In this document: in pieces, positions 10,528-17,158 of the stretch | Position numbering within the stretch: position 1 is the stretch's first letter | Layout: the number at the start of each line of letters is the position of its first letter | Assembly (NCBI GenBank): GCA_030695805.1 | Contig: JAUYPG010000062.1 | Location: 1-17,158, forward strand | Length of the DNA: 17,158 nt | Source: Nanobdellota archaeon | GTDB lineage: Bacteria; Patescibacteriota; Minisyncoccia; UBA6257; GWB1-50-10 | Direction of reading: 5' to 3' | Translations under genes and position numbers: made by a program | Notes under the pieces: model-generated | What the model saw: the letters and a program-made list of their open reading frames with translations, nothing else | Databases searched by the model: none | Told to the model about the DNA's origin: nothing

Positions 10528-13500
10528 TGATGGCAATAATGGCAGGCCCTTGGAAGACCCTTCATTTTATTCAGGGCTCGCTGCGCTCGGCTCAGGTGAT
10601 ATATAGTGGGCGTGTTTTTGCGGCGCTGTGCGCGGCGCTGTTTTTGTTTGTAGGTTTTACTTTTTTCTTCCCGCGTTTTGTGTTTGCCTACGGCGAGGAC
10701 ACCACGCACCCTGCTCTTACGGATGTGATTGTTGAGGAATATAACAAGCGTCATCCGGAGAAGATCATCACTCCCGAACAAAAAGAACTCCTCATAAAAG
10801 GAAGCATGCTTGAGGACACACCTCCGAGATGGGTGAATCATTTGTACGATCCCATCTTAAAGATCGGGTGGAATGGAGAGAAACTCGGGAAGGTGCCCGC
10901 TGATGTAGTGCGCGCGTTTATCGCGTGGGGCATTGACCCCAAGACGGGCTGGTTTTCTGCGATTGATTGGGTTGATAACCGAAGCGCGCAGGCGCGGTAT
11001 GAGCGATACGGAGGCGACCGCACATGGACGCGGGCTTTGGAGTATTACGCGAATAACGATAAGGATGAGGCGTATCTTACGCTTGGACACACCCTCCACC
11101 TCATCGAGGATATGGGAGTACCTGACCATACGCGGAATGACCCTCATCCCCACTCGACTGAAAAACTTACTGGAGACACAGGATCTCCTTATGAGAATTA
11201 CGCGAAAAAGTGGACGAGAAAAAACATTCGAGACGGCATCGGAACACTGGATGGCCTCTCCTCTGTTTCGAAAGGGACGATTCGGGACTATCTGGAGTCC
11301 ATGGCGCTCTACTCAAACAAGTATTTTTTCTCGAAGGACAGCATCAATGACCCTGCGTATGAGTTTCCGAAGATTGTTAAAGAGGAAAAGGGTTTTGGAT
11401 ATGGTGTGGATGAAAATAGACAGTACTTTAGATTGTCCAGTGTGGATGAATATTTTGACGATCAGAGTAGGCAGATTAAAAAATATGCTCTTGATAGCAC
11501 AGAAAAATATAATTTACTTTACGACGCCTACTTCTCCCGCCTCTCTCGGCAGATTGTGGCGCATGGAGTTGGGGCGCTTGAGCTTTTCGAGAGGGAGGCG
11601 AGGGATTATATTCCCCAGCATATTACCCGCATTGACGCGGGGAAGACCCCGTTTGGCGGGCTTTGGTCCCCGGGAGTTGAGGTCGCGAAGCTCGCGAATT
11701 CGATGGGGTCTTTTTTTGGGAATATCGGCTCGGCCTTTGGCAAGGCCGCGGGATTTTTCAAGGATACGTTTTTTTCAGGTGAGACCGAGGAAGTTTCTTT
11801 GACGCAAAACGATGACGATGGGGGAGGTCGGATCTCCAAAGGAGATACGACCTCCTACGACGACGAAGACGCAGAGACGTTTTGTTCGTTTGCCACGAGC
11901 AAGAAGCCGCTTCGGAATTCTCTTTTGTTAAGCGAGATTGCGTGGATGGGATCCACACGGAGCGCGCAGGAAGAATGGATGGAGGTCCGAAACCCTACCG
12001 GAAGATCGCTTGATGTTTCCGGTTTCCAGATTGTTGACTTGAAGGAAGACATCAGAGTTCGGTTGCCTGCTGGATCGCGGATCGGCGTGAATGGGCTTTT
12101 ACTTCTTGAGCGGAGCGAGAGCGCAGTGCCTGGGGTTCAGGCGGATGTTTTGTACGCGGGCTCGCTTTCCAATAGCGGAGAGGGAGTGCGGCTTTATGAC
12201 CCGAAATGCAATCTGCTTGACGAGGTTTTGACCGGTTCTCCGTGGCCCGCTGGGGACAACGCGACAAAGCAGACCATGGAGCGTTCGGGTAATCTTTTGT
12301 GGCATACGAGCGAGAAGCCGGGAGGAACTCCTCGGGCCGTGAATTCGACTCCTGTAATTGTGAAAGAGGAGGAGGACCCTTCGATCCGCCGGCTGGCGGA
12401 CTCAGGGGATATGCAGGATGAGGACGCGAAGAGCTTGGAAGAGCTCAAGTTGTCTTTGGCAACCTCATCCCTTGAGACAGGGAACTCCTCATCAAAGTCC
12501 TTGACGAGCAAGTCCGCGCCGCCTGCTTTGTCTTTTCAGAAGTGTTCGTATGATACCTCCGCGTCTCCCAAGGGAGGGGGCGCGCGGATAAACGAGGTTG
12601 CATGGATGGGCTCGACCCGTGACGCCAATGACGAGTGGTTTGAGGTTTTTAACGGTTCTGGATCAAGCGTTGATGTTTCGGGCTGGCAGATTCTCGACAA
12701 GGGAGAGCAGATTCATATTACGCTCCCGGCTGGAACGAGTTTTCCTTCGGACGGGCATCTGCTTTTTGAGCGTACGGACGATAATTCAGTGCCGGGCGTT
12801 TCCGCCGACGCCATATATACCGGAGGACTTTCAAATTCTGATGAGGGACTTCGGCTTTTTGACTCGCGATGTCAGCTCGTTGATGAGGCGCTCGCGAACC
12901 CGCTCTGGAGCGCGGGAAGCAATTCTTCAAAGGGCACCATGGAAAGAAAAGATGACGGCTCGTGGCAGACGAGCGGAGTGCAGAACGGAACTCCGCGCGC
13001 GAAAAATACATTCATCGCGCCGAGCGGCGGAGGATCTCCCAGCCCGCCCTCTTCTCCTTCTTCTCTTTCTTCCGCTTCTTCTTCGGAGTCAGAGGCCGCG
13101 ACGTCCTCTCCCGCAGTATTGAACCACCTTGTGATAAGCGAATTTCAGGCGGGCTCTGGCGCGGACGCGAAGTACGAATTTGTCGAGTTGTGGAATCCTA
13201 CAGATGTTTCAGTTGATTTGACGGGTTGGGATTTGAAGAAGAAAACATCGGGAGGGAATTTGCAGAATCTCGCGATGAATATCGCTAGTACCACTAGAGT
13301 CATTGCCGCAAAAGGTTTTTTCCTTATTGCAAGCCGAGAGTACAACGGGAGTGCGGCGCCGGACGCGCGGTACACGCAGACCTCGAATACGCTCGCGGGA
13401 AGCAATAATTCGATCGTGCTTATGAACGCGGCGGATGAGACCGTGGACGAGATTTTTTATGAGTCACTCGCGGCTGACGCTTCGTATGAACGAAAGGCGT

Positions 13501-15245
13501 TTTCGGGCGGTGTGTGCATCTCTTCACTGGGAGGAGGTGGAGAGTACGCGGGGCACGGGTGCGACGCCTCGGGGGACATTACTGACTTTGAGTTGCGCGT
13601 GACTCCGCGTCCGCAAAATACTTTGAATATGCCTGAGCCGCGGGCGGCCCCGGCAGGGCCGGTCGGAGTGGGGGGCGCGCCGCTCGCCTTGTACAGCTCC
13701 AGCTCACTTCTTATTTCTCTCGCGTGGGACCGGGTCGCGGACTACGCGGGAGGAACCTCCACGGTTTTGTATGAGGCGCGGAATCTTTCCTCAAGTTCCG
13801 CGCTTTTGTATTCCGGCACAAGCACTTCATATTCATACGCGGTTTCTGAAGTCGGGACTTCCACTTTGTTTTCCGTCCGCGCGTATGATCGGGAGGGACT
13901 CGGTTCCGTGACCAGCACACTTCTTGTTGAGGCGCCGAGTTTTTTCACCTCGCTTTCTTTTTACGCTGATCCCCGAAGCGGCGGGAACCGTTATCTTCTC
14001 GACGCGTATTACGATGCGTATCCTTTTGTTCCTGACGTGTACGGGAGGGGCGCGGGATTTAGCGCGATCGTATTTTATTTGAACAGCGAGCCGGACGCGT
14101 CGAATACATTTTTGACGAATGCGGCGCCGGGATGGGAGCCGATAAATAAAAGTTCAATACTTCGTCTCGCGTATGACAGGTGCGCTGGGGCAGTAAGCGC
14201 TCCGGGAGCGAGCTTGCTTTTGCCCCATACTGCCGGCGCGTGCGGCACGGGCGGGGGACTTATGAATAGCGTCCTCGTCTGGGGCGCGCTTGAGGACAAG
14301 CATTTTTTGATGAAGACCGCGAGCACCACATCGCAGATTTCGCTTTCTTCAAATGATTATGTTACCGCGGCCTTCTATTCTTTCTATCAGTCCGGAGGGG
14401 GACAGCAGACGCTGGGGATCGCGGCGATTGACAGGACAAAACATTATTTTTCATCCTCGCCCCCCTCGCAGGCCGCGCCCACCGTGCCGTCAAGCCCTTC
14501 GGCGAATCTTAACGAGGCGCGCGGGACTGTTCTTTTTTCCTTCGCGAGCTCAACAGACCTGGACACGCTCGACAATTTCATTGCGCATGAGGTCGCGTAC
14601 ACGACCTCGTCGGACTTATCTTCAGGCGCGTGGACTTTGATCGGGTATGGTTTGCAAACTAATCTCAATTTGAATTTCGGGGAGACCTACCTTATCGGCG
14701 TACGAGCGAAGGATGATTTCGGGAATCTCTCAAGCTCTACTCGGATAGAGTACACGGTTCCAATTCCCGCGCCGCCGCTTACTGTTTCAAATATCAGGTG
14801 GGGGCACATAAACAGCACCTCGACGCGGGAAGTTATATTTCAATTTGACGACTATGCCGCCCTTTTGCCGATCTCGCGGACGCTTGTGGCGTTTTATTTG
14901 AATGCGGTTGTGCCTGATAAGACGGGGGGACCCTCCGCTTTCAATGAGATTTTGAATGATGGGTTTTCACGGCTTTTTGTGCAATACGCGGGGTGCGCAG
15001 GGAACTCGACAACAGACAGAGTCATCTTCCGCGCGTCTTCTACCACGCAGTGTTCGGGCGGGTACGGAAATTCGTATCTTCCCTCAGGCGCGGGATTCCC
15101 TCCGTCTGGGGAGGCGAAGTTTACCCTGACAGGAGGCCCTTACGCGGCAAATGACTACATTACCGTCCTCTTTTTGAAGATTGTAAGCCCGGAAAATTTG
15201 CTGCAGATCGGGCGGTACGCGGTGCCCGTGTATTTTACGGAGTAA
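10527..15245 (+). CDS. Giant secreted protein: phospholipase C-like zinc domain plus three lamin-tail domains
   Basis: 1572 residues. A signal segment at about 28-55 (long hydrophobic run ending FVFA-YGED). Residues 57-360 match the zinc-dependent phospholipase C/P1 nuclease fold: H61, H104 in WVNHLYDP, H188 in LGHTLH, and H191-L-I-E-D195-M-G-V-P-D-H201, the H-x3-D-x3-P-x-H zinc pattern. Lamin-tail domains start near 466, 687 and 867. The first two are clear tandem copies (WMGSTR, DVSG, LPAG, LSNS-EG, and a matching Cys pair 430s/580s and 660s/800s), suggesting one disulfide each. A Ser/Pro linker follows (about 831-860). An FN3-like domain lies at about 1055-1133, then two copies of an unnamed beta domain, the second at the C-terminus. 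There is no C-terminal anchor. Coupled to the 10060 gene by TAATG. Likely exported and surface-acting; the substrate is unknown. Confidence 0.9.
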   Translation: MMAIMAGPWKTLHFIQGSLRSAQVIYSGRVFAALCAALFLFVGFTFFFPRFVFAYGEDTTHPALTDVIVEEYNKRHPEKIITPEQKELLIKGSMLEDTPPRWVNHLYDPILKIGWNGEKLGKVPADVVRAFIAWGIDPKTGWFSAIDWVDNRSAQARYERYGGDRTWTRALEYYANNDKDEAYLTLGHTLHLIEDMGVPDHTRNDPHPHSTEKLTGDTGSPYENYAKKWTRKNIRDGIGTLDGLSSVSKGTIRDYLESMALYSNKYFFSKDSINDPAYEFPKIVKEEKGFGYGVDENRQYFRLSSVDEYFDDQSRQIKKYALDSTEKYNLLYDAYFSRLSRQIVAHGVGALELFEREARDYIPQHITRIDAGKTPFGGLWSPGVEVAKLANSMGSFFGNIGSAFGKAAGFFKDTFFSGETEEVSLTQNDDDGGGRISKGDTTSYDDEDAETFCSFATSKKPLRNSLLLSEIAWMGSTRSAQEEWMEVRNPTGRSLDVSGFQIVDLKEDIRVRLPAGSRIGVNGLLLLERSESAVPGVQADVLYAGSLSNSGEGVRLYDPKCNLLDEVLTGSPWPAGDNATKQTMERSGNLLWHTSEKPGGTPRAVNSTPVIVKEEEDPSIRRLADSGDMQDEDAKSLEELKLSLATSSLETGNSSSKSLTSKSAPPALSFQKCSYDTSASPKGGGARINEVAWMGSTRDANDEWFEVFNGSGSSVDVSGWQILDKGEQIHITLPAGTSFPSDGHLLFERTDDNSVPGVSADAIYTGGLSNSDEGLRLFDSRCQLVDEALANPLWSAGSNSSKGTMERKDDGSWQTSGVQNGTPRAKNTFIAPSGGGSPSPPSSPSSLSSASSSESEAATSSPAVLNHLVISEFQAGSGADAKYEFVELWNPTDVSVDLTGWDLKKKTSGGNLQNLAMNIASTTRVIAAKGFFLIASREYNGSAAPDARYTQTSNTLAGSNNSIVLMNAADETVDEIFYESLAADASYERKAFSGGVCISSLGGGGEYAGHGCDASGDITDFELRVTPRPQNTLNMPEPRAAPAGPVGVGGAPLALYSSSSLLISLAWDRVADYAGGTSTVLYEARNLSSSSALLYSGTSTSYSYAVSEVGTSTLFSVRAYDREGLGSVTSTLLVEAPSFFTSLSFYADPRSGGNRYLLDAYYDAYPFVPDVYGRGAGFSAIVFYLNSEPDASNTFLTNAAPGWEPINKSSILRLAYDRCAGAVSAPGASLLLPHTAGACGTGGGLMNSVLVWGALEDKHFLMKTASTTSQISLSSNDYVTAAFYSFYQSGGGQQTLGIAAIDRTKHYFSSSPPSQAAPTVPSSPSANLNEARGTVLFSFASSTDLDTLDNFIAHEVAYTTSSDLSSGAWTLIGYGLQTNLNLNFGETYLIGVRAKDDFGNLSSSTRIEYTVPIPAPPLTVSNIRWGHINSTSTREVIFQFDDYAALLPISRTLVAFYLNAVVPDKTGGPSAFNEILNDGFSRLFVQYAGCAGNSTTDRVIFRASSTTQCSGGYGNSYLPSGAGFPPSGEAKFTLTGGPYAANDYITVLFLKIVSPENLLQIGRYAVPVYFTE
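12385..12400. repeat. TCCGCC/GGCGGA palindrome inside the giant gene
   Basis: TCCGCC-GGCT-GGCGGA, arms identical to the infB palindrome but read in another frame (I-R-R-L-A-D). It lies in the low-complexity linker between lamin-tail domains 1 and 2. Confidence 0.75.
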
Positions 15246-15316
15246 AAATTGTAATGAACTTTGGTTGTTTCACGTTTTATATATAAAGAGTTTACACAAA
15301 GCGTTTTCTGAAAAAT

Positions 15317-15538
15317 ATGATTCTTCATCGTTGCGACATTTGCAGAAAGGAGGTTGATTTTGCCGATGTTACTTCGGTTCGCGGGAACTTTTCCGCGGGG
15401 GAGCGTCTTTCCGCGGACCTCTGCCCGGGGTGCGCCGAGCAATGCTTGCATATTCTCCGGAAGCGGCTCGAGGAGTCGGCGCGTGTTTACAAGACGGTGC
15501 GTTCCGGGGCTGTGTCGGGGAAAAATTTGGGGGCTTGA
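15317..15538 (+). CDS. Small zinc-ribbon protein (hypothetical)
   Basis: 73 residues with two CxxC knuckles, C6-x2-C9 (HRCDICRKEV) and C36-x2-C39 (LCPGC), 26 residues apart, a treble-clef or zinc-ribbon arrangement that should bind one zinc. A helix (EQCLHILRKRLEESARVYK) follows. Such proteins are often nucleic-acid or protein adaptors; no specific role can be given. TATAAA at 15282-15287 may be the -10. No Shine-Dalgarno site. A 40-bp palindrome begins 10 bp after the stop. Confidence 0.7.
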   Translation: MILHRCDICRKEVDFADVTSVRGNFSAGERLSADLCPGCAEQCLHILRKRLEESARVYKTVRSGAVSGKNLGA

Positions 15539-15548
15539 TCGTTTGAGG

Positions 15549-15588
15549 ACAACATTCCGATCCGCCAGCTGGCTGATCGGAATGTTGT
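15549..15588. repeat. 40-bp palindrome with CCAGCTGG core
   Basis: Arms ACAACATTCCGATC (15549-15562) and GATCGGAATGTTGT (15575-15588) around CGCCAGCTGGCT, with one mismatched pair. The centre resembles the infB palindrome. No T-run follows. Confidence 0.85.
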
Positions 15589-15623
15589 AACGGACCGGGA
15601 GTGAGAGGTTTGGTTGTCTTCGC

Positions 15624-15649
15624 GAGTACTTTATCGAACTAAAGTACTC
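15624..15649. other. 10-6-10 inverted repeat, Xer/dif-like architecture
   Basis: GAGTACTTTA, a six-base centre TCGAAC, then TAAAGTACTC, a perfect 10-bp inverted repeat. XerCD sites have 11-bp arms around a 6-bp centre; the arm sequences do not match the known dif consensus. It lies about 80 bp before the point where strand composition changes. Confidence 0.3.
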
Positions 15650-15729
15650 AATAGAAACTTTTGCGGTTTTGAAAGTTTTGTTTTGAAACTCTAGCAAACC
15701 TTAAGGTGGTGCCAAGGTATCGAACCATA

Positions 15730-15803
15730 ACAGGGAATGGCGTTGTTCGAAAACTAAAGAAATAGCAGTCGTTTCCCTTCATTCGAACAGCGCCACAGGG
15801 AAT
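15730..15803. repeat. Foldback element with 9-bp direct repeats
   Basis: ACAGGGAAT at 15730-15738 and 15795-15803 frames GGCGTTGTTCGAA (15739-15751) and TTCGAACAGCGCC (15782-15794), which pair at 12 of 13 positions. The 30-base loop holds TTCCCT (15773-15778), which could pair with AGGGAA of either direct repeat. Otherwise the gene-free stretch 15539-15865 holds the palindromes listed and the promoter at 15803. Confidence 0.6.
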
Positions 15804-15831
15804 TGACACCTACAAAAAAATGTTTTATATT
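15803..15831 (+). promoter_or_regulatory. Strong consensus promoter of the 63-residue protein gene
   Basis: TTGACA (15803-15808), exactly 17 bp, then TATATT (15826-15831). This is the best sigma70 match in the window. The -35 overlaps the last base of the upstream direct repeat. The leader would be about 28 nt. Confidence 0.85.
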
Positions 15832-15846
15832 AAATAAAGCCTATCC

Positions 15847-15860
15847 AGAAAGGAGGTGAT
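15847..15860 (+). promoter_or_regulatory. Exceptionally long Shine-Dalgarno sequence
   Basis: AGAAAGGAGGTGAT would pair without mismatch over 14 bases with a 16S rRNA tail of ATCACCTCCTTTCT type. GGAGG is nine bases before ATG 15866. It is the only such site in the window and fixes the start. Confidence 0.9.
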
Positions 15861-15865
15861 AACCA

Positions 15866-16057
15866 ATGGGAGCTAAGCAGTCAATCAGCCGCGATTCGCA
15901 TGGGAAAGAAACGGAGCGCAACTACACGGAACGACGCCCCGATGGGAAGGCGGAAACCCGACACTACTCGCCCCGCGGGCTTGACTATCGCGGCAAGACC
16001 GTGAACGACAAGGACGGCAAAGCGACCGACTACACCAGTGGCGGGCGCAAGCGCTAG
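15866..16057 (+). CDS. 63-residue hydrophilic, probably disordered protein of unknown function
   Basis: The protein is almost entirely polar: many Lys, Arg, Asp, Glu, Gly, Thr and Tyr, no Cys, Trp or Phe, and only one each of Leu, Val and internal Ile. Weak internal periodicity is visible: SHGKETERNY, PDGKAETRHY and KDGKATDYTS share a (D/H)GK-x-T/E-x-x-Y pattern spaced about 14-25 residues. There is no signal peptide or membrane helix. Its consensus promoter and 14-base Shine-Dalgarno site predict very high expression. It ends with TAG, 15 bp before a strong hairpin. I recognise no family; a nucleic-acid-binding, stress or structural role would fit but is inference. The next gene is on the same strand. 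Confidence 0.8.
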   Translation: MGAKQSISRDSHGKETERNYTERRPDGKAETRHYSPRGLDYRGKTVNDKDGKATDYTSGGRKR

Positions 16058-16072
16058 CCCGACCACATCACT

Positions 16073-16095
16073 GAGGGGACGCCCCGCGTCCCCTC
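16073..16095 (+). terminator. Strong hairpin after the 63-residue gene
   Basis: GAGGGGACG (16073-16081) pairs perfectly with CGTCCCCTC (16087-16095) around CCCCG. The following bases are TCCCTCATT and not a T-run, so it may stabilise the mRNA end as much as terminate. Confidence 0.55.
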
Positions 16096-16142
16096 TCCCT
16101 CATTACCTCAACTTCAATTTCAATCATCTTTCATTTTGTAAA

Positions 16143-17158
16143 ATGACTACCACATCATGTATTCATTGCGACCCATATAACGAAAGCCACTCTTTCCCGG
16201 AAAGAGTAGTGAGTATAACGGAAACATTTCTCACATACCACGCTGAAAAATTGCTTGCCATTTGCCCCGCCCCTATTCAAAAAGCAATCTCTTGCGCAGT
16301 AAAAACAATACTAGCTCGCTCAATTGATTTGTTTATTCGCGCCGGCCTTATCAAAGAAATTCCAGTGTATGCCACAGACAGCGATATTCAAGAGAGAACG
16401 AGAGTGGTTCTTGATGAAGCCGAAAGAAGAAATATCTCTGTATGCGGGTTATTTGTCGGCAAGCGTCCCACCGGCAATTTCTCCTTTATCCTAAACGGAA
16501 GGCGACGCGTGTGGGAAAGGCTTCCCGCGCTTGAAATCGGAGAAGAGGTAGGCCTCACACTCGACAATAAAAGCGCATTCAAAAAAATATTGCATAAAAT
16601 GGGCGCGCCCTACCCGCCCGGTCGCACATGCTGGCGCATGAAACATGCGATGCGGTGCAGTGACAACCTGGGCTTCCCGCTTGTCGTCAAACCGATAAGC
16701 GGCTCTCTAAGTAAACACGTTACAACGAATATAACATCCGCCGCTCAACTGCGCGCCGCCGTGCACGCGGTTCGTATTATCTCATGCGGTTTTATCGTCG
16801 AGCGCCACATACGGGGCGATGTTTACCGAGCAACGTGTGTCGGAGGGTCGCTGGTCGCGTGTTGCAAACGCGAACCACCACATGTAGTAGGAGACGGCAC
16901 GTCTTCCATTACTGCGCTTCTTGCCCATAAAAACAGGAGTGCTCCACACGCAACCCACCTTACCCACGTTGGCCACACGACGCTCCAACCCCAAGGATAT
17001 AAACCAGAAGACGCGCCACCAAAGGGGAAAAGAATAAACCTACATGAAAAGGTGGTGCTTGCGTGCGGCGCAGAGATCACAGACGTAACGGACATAATTC
17101 ATTCCGACACTAAAACATTTTTAGAACGAGTCGCAAAAATCTGTGCTATCCCGCTTAT
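16143..17158 (+). CDS. Cyanophycin synthetase-like ATP-grasp enzyme (partial, 3' end outside window)
   Basis: An open frame from ATG 16143 to the window edge, 338 residues. Residues about 140-338 match the ATP-grasp of cyanophycin synthetase: DNKSAFKKILHKMGAPYPPG (141-160), GFPLVVKP with K183, FIVERHIRGDVYR (217-229), KREPPHVVGDG (242-252) and PPKGKRINL (292-300), with DVTDIIHSD (314-322) leading toward the metal-binding end. The family ligates amino acids to a growing peptide using ATP. The N-terminal 135 residues are not recognised and contain an early CIHC (6-9). Whether a Mur-ligase half follows, as in true CphA, cannot be seen. The DNA is A- and C-rich, unlike the G-rich genes to the left, and no ribosome binding site is evident. 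Confidence 0.82.
   Translation, partial: MTTTSCIHCDPYNESHSFPERVVSITETFLTYHAEKLLAICPAPIQKAISCAVKTILARSIDLFIRAGLIKEIPVYATDSDIQERTRVVLDEAERRNISVCGLFVGKRPTGNFSFILNGRRRVWERLPALEIGEEVGLTLDNKSAFKKILHKMGAPYPPGRTCWRMKHAMRCSDNLGFPLVVKPISGSLSKHVTTNITSAAQLRAAVHAVRIISCGFIVERHIRGDVYRATCVGGSLVACCKREPPHVVGDGTSSITALLAHKNRSAPHATHLTHVGHTTLQPQGYKPEDAPPKGKRINLHEKVVLACGAEITDVTDIIHSDTKTFLERVAKICAIPL

Noticed and set aside
10933..11802. 289-residue + strand frame inside the giant gene
   Set aside because: Out-of-frame shadow of the phospholipase C-like domain; Arg-rich.
15704..15812. tmRNA-like or tRNA-like 3' end on the - strand (GGTTCGATACC...GGCACCACC)
   Set aside because: The T stem does not pair well and no tag-peptide frame or matching tRNA halves were found; kept only as a possible structured RNA.
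15821..15835. TTATATTAAAT resembling one XerD half-site
   Set aside because: No matching XerC arm six bases upstream; it is better explained as the promoter -10 region.
1..17158. CRISPR arrays
   Set aside because: No regularly spaced repeats with unique spacers; the repeats seen are palindromes, tandem heptamers or dispersed units.

Overview
The window reads like a genome fragment of a Patescibacteria/CPR bacterium, most likely the Parcubacteria side. This is inference from gene style; there is no rRNA to confirm it. The signs are: an IF-2 that starts almost directly at its G domain, most tRNA genes without an encoded CCA, a tiny GIY-YIG gene fused to a tRNA, a RAYT transposase with its palindromes, a giant secreted lamin-tail protein, and almost no Shine-Dalgarno sites. 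Most genes are on the + strand.

Layout. 1-210: end of a probable NUDIX hydrolase. 384-1667: purD, with its own promoter, ribosome binding site and terminator and with foreign-looking codon use. 1700-2527 (-): endonuclease/exonuclease/phosphatase protein. 2717-3045 (-): tRNA-Glu(TTC) and tRNA-Ser(GCT). 3092-4896: infB-rbfA operon. 4909-6450: tRNA island with a broken tRNA-Cys half, a GIY-YIG gene, intact tRNA-Cys, a small membrane ORF, tRNA-Leu, a two-helix membrane protein, tRNA-Arg(GCG) and tRNA-Gly. 6471-6622: tRNA-Gly-derived inverted-repeat element. 6758-9201: tyrS, an anchored beta-domain protein and clpP. 9204-10010: RAYT transposase bracketed by two copies of one palindrome, with a third copy inside the gene. 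10060-15245: membrane-anchored protein overlapping a 1572-residue secreted phospholipase C-like/lamin-tail protein. 15317-15538: small zinc-ribbon protein. 15539-15865: palindromes and a strong promoter. 15866-16057: 63-residue hydrophilic protein with an exceptional ribosome binding site. 16143-end: cyanophycin-synthetase-like ATP-grasp enzyme, cut by the window edge.

How it works together. The core genes (infB, rbfA, tyrS, clpP, six tRNAs) serve translation and proteostasis. Several genes have a -10 hexamer ending only 6-10 nt before the ATG, which predicts leaderless or nearly leaderless mRNAs; purD and the 63-residue gene, with real ribosome binding sites, are the exceptions. The accessory layer is repeat driven: a RAYT with its REP-like palindromes, palindromes read in frame inside infB and the giant protein, and a GIY-YIG gene whose stop codon lies inside the next tRNA. 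Base skew on the + strand changes from G-rich to C-rich near 15.7 kb, which fits a replication terminus or the edge of an acquired segment.

Most notable: the GIY-YIG/tRNA-Cys arrangement, the RAYT with a palindrome inside its own ORF, the CA dinucleotide after the discriminator base of all six tRNAs, the GCG-anticodon tRNA-Arg, and the strongly expressed 63-residue protein of unknown role.
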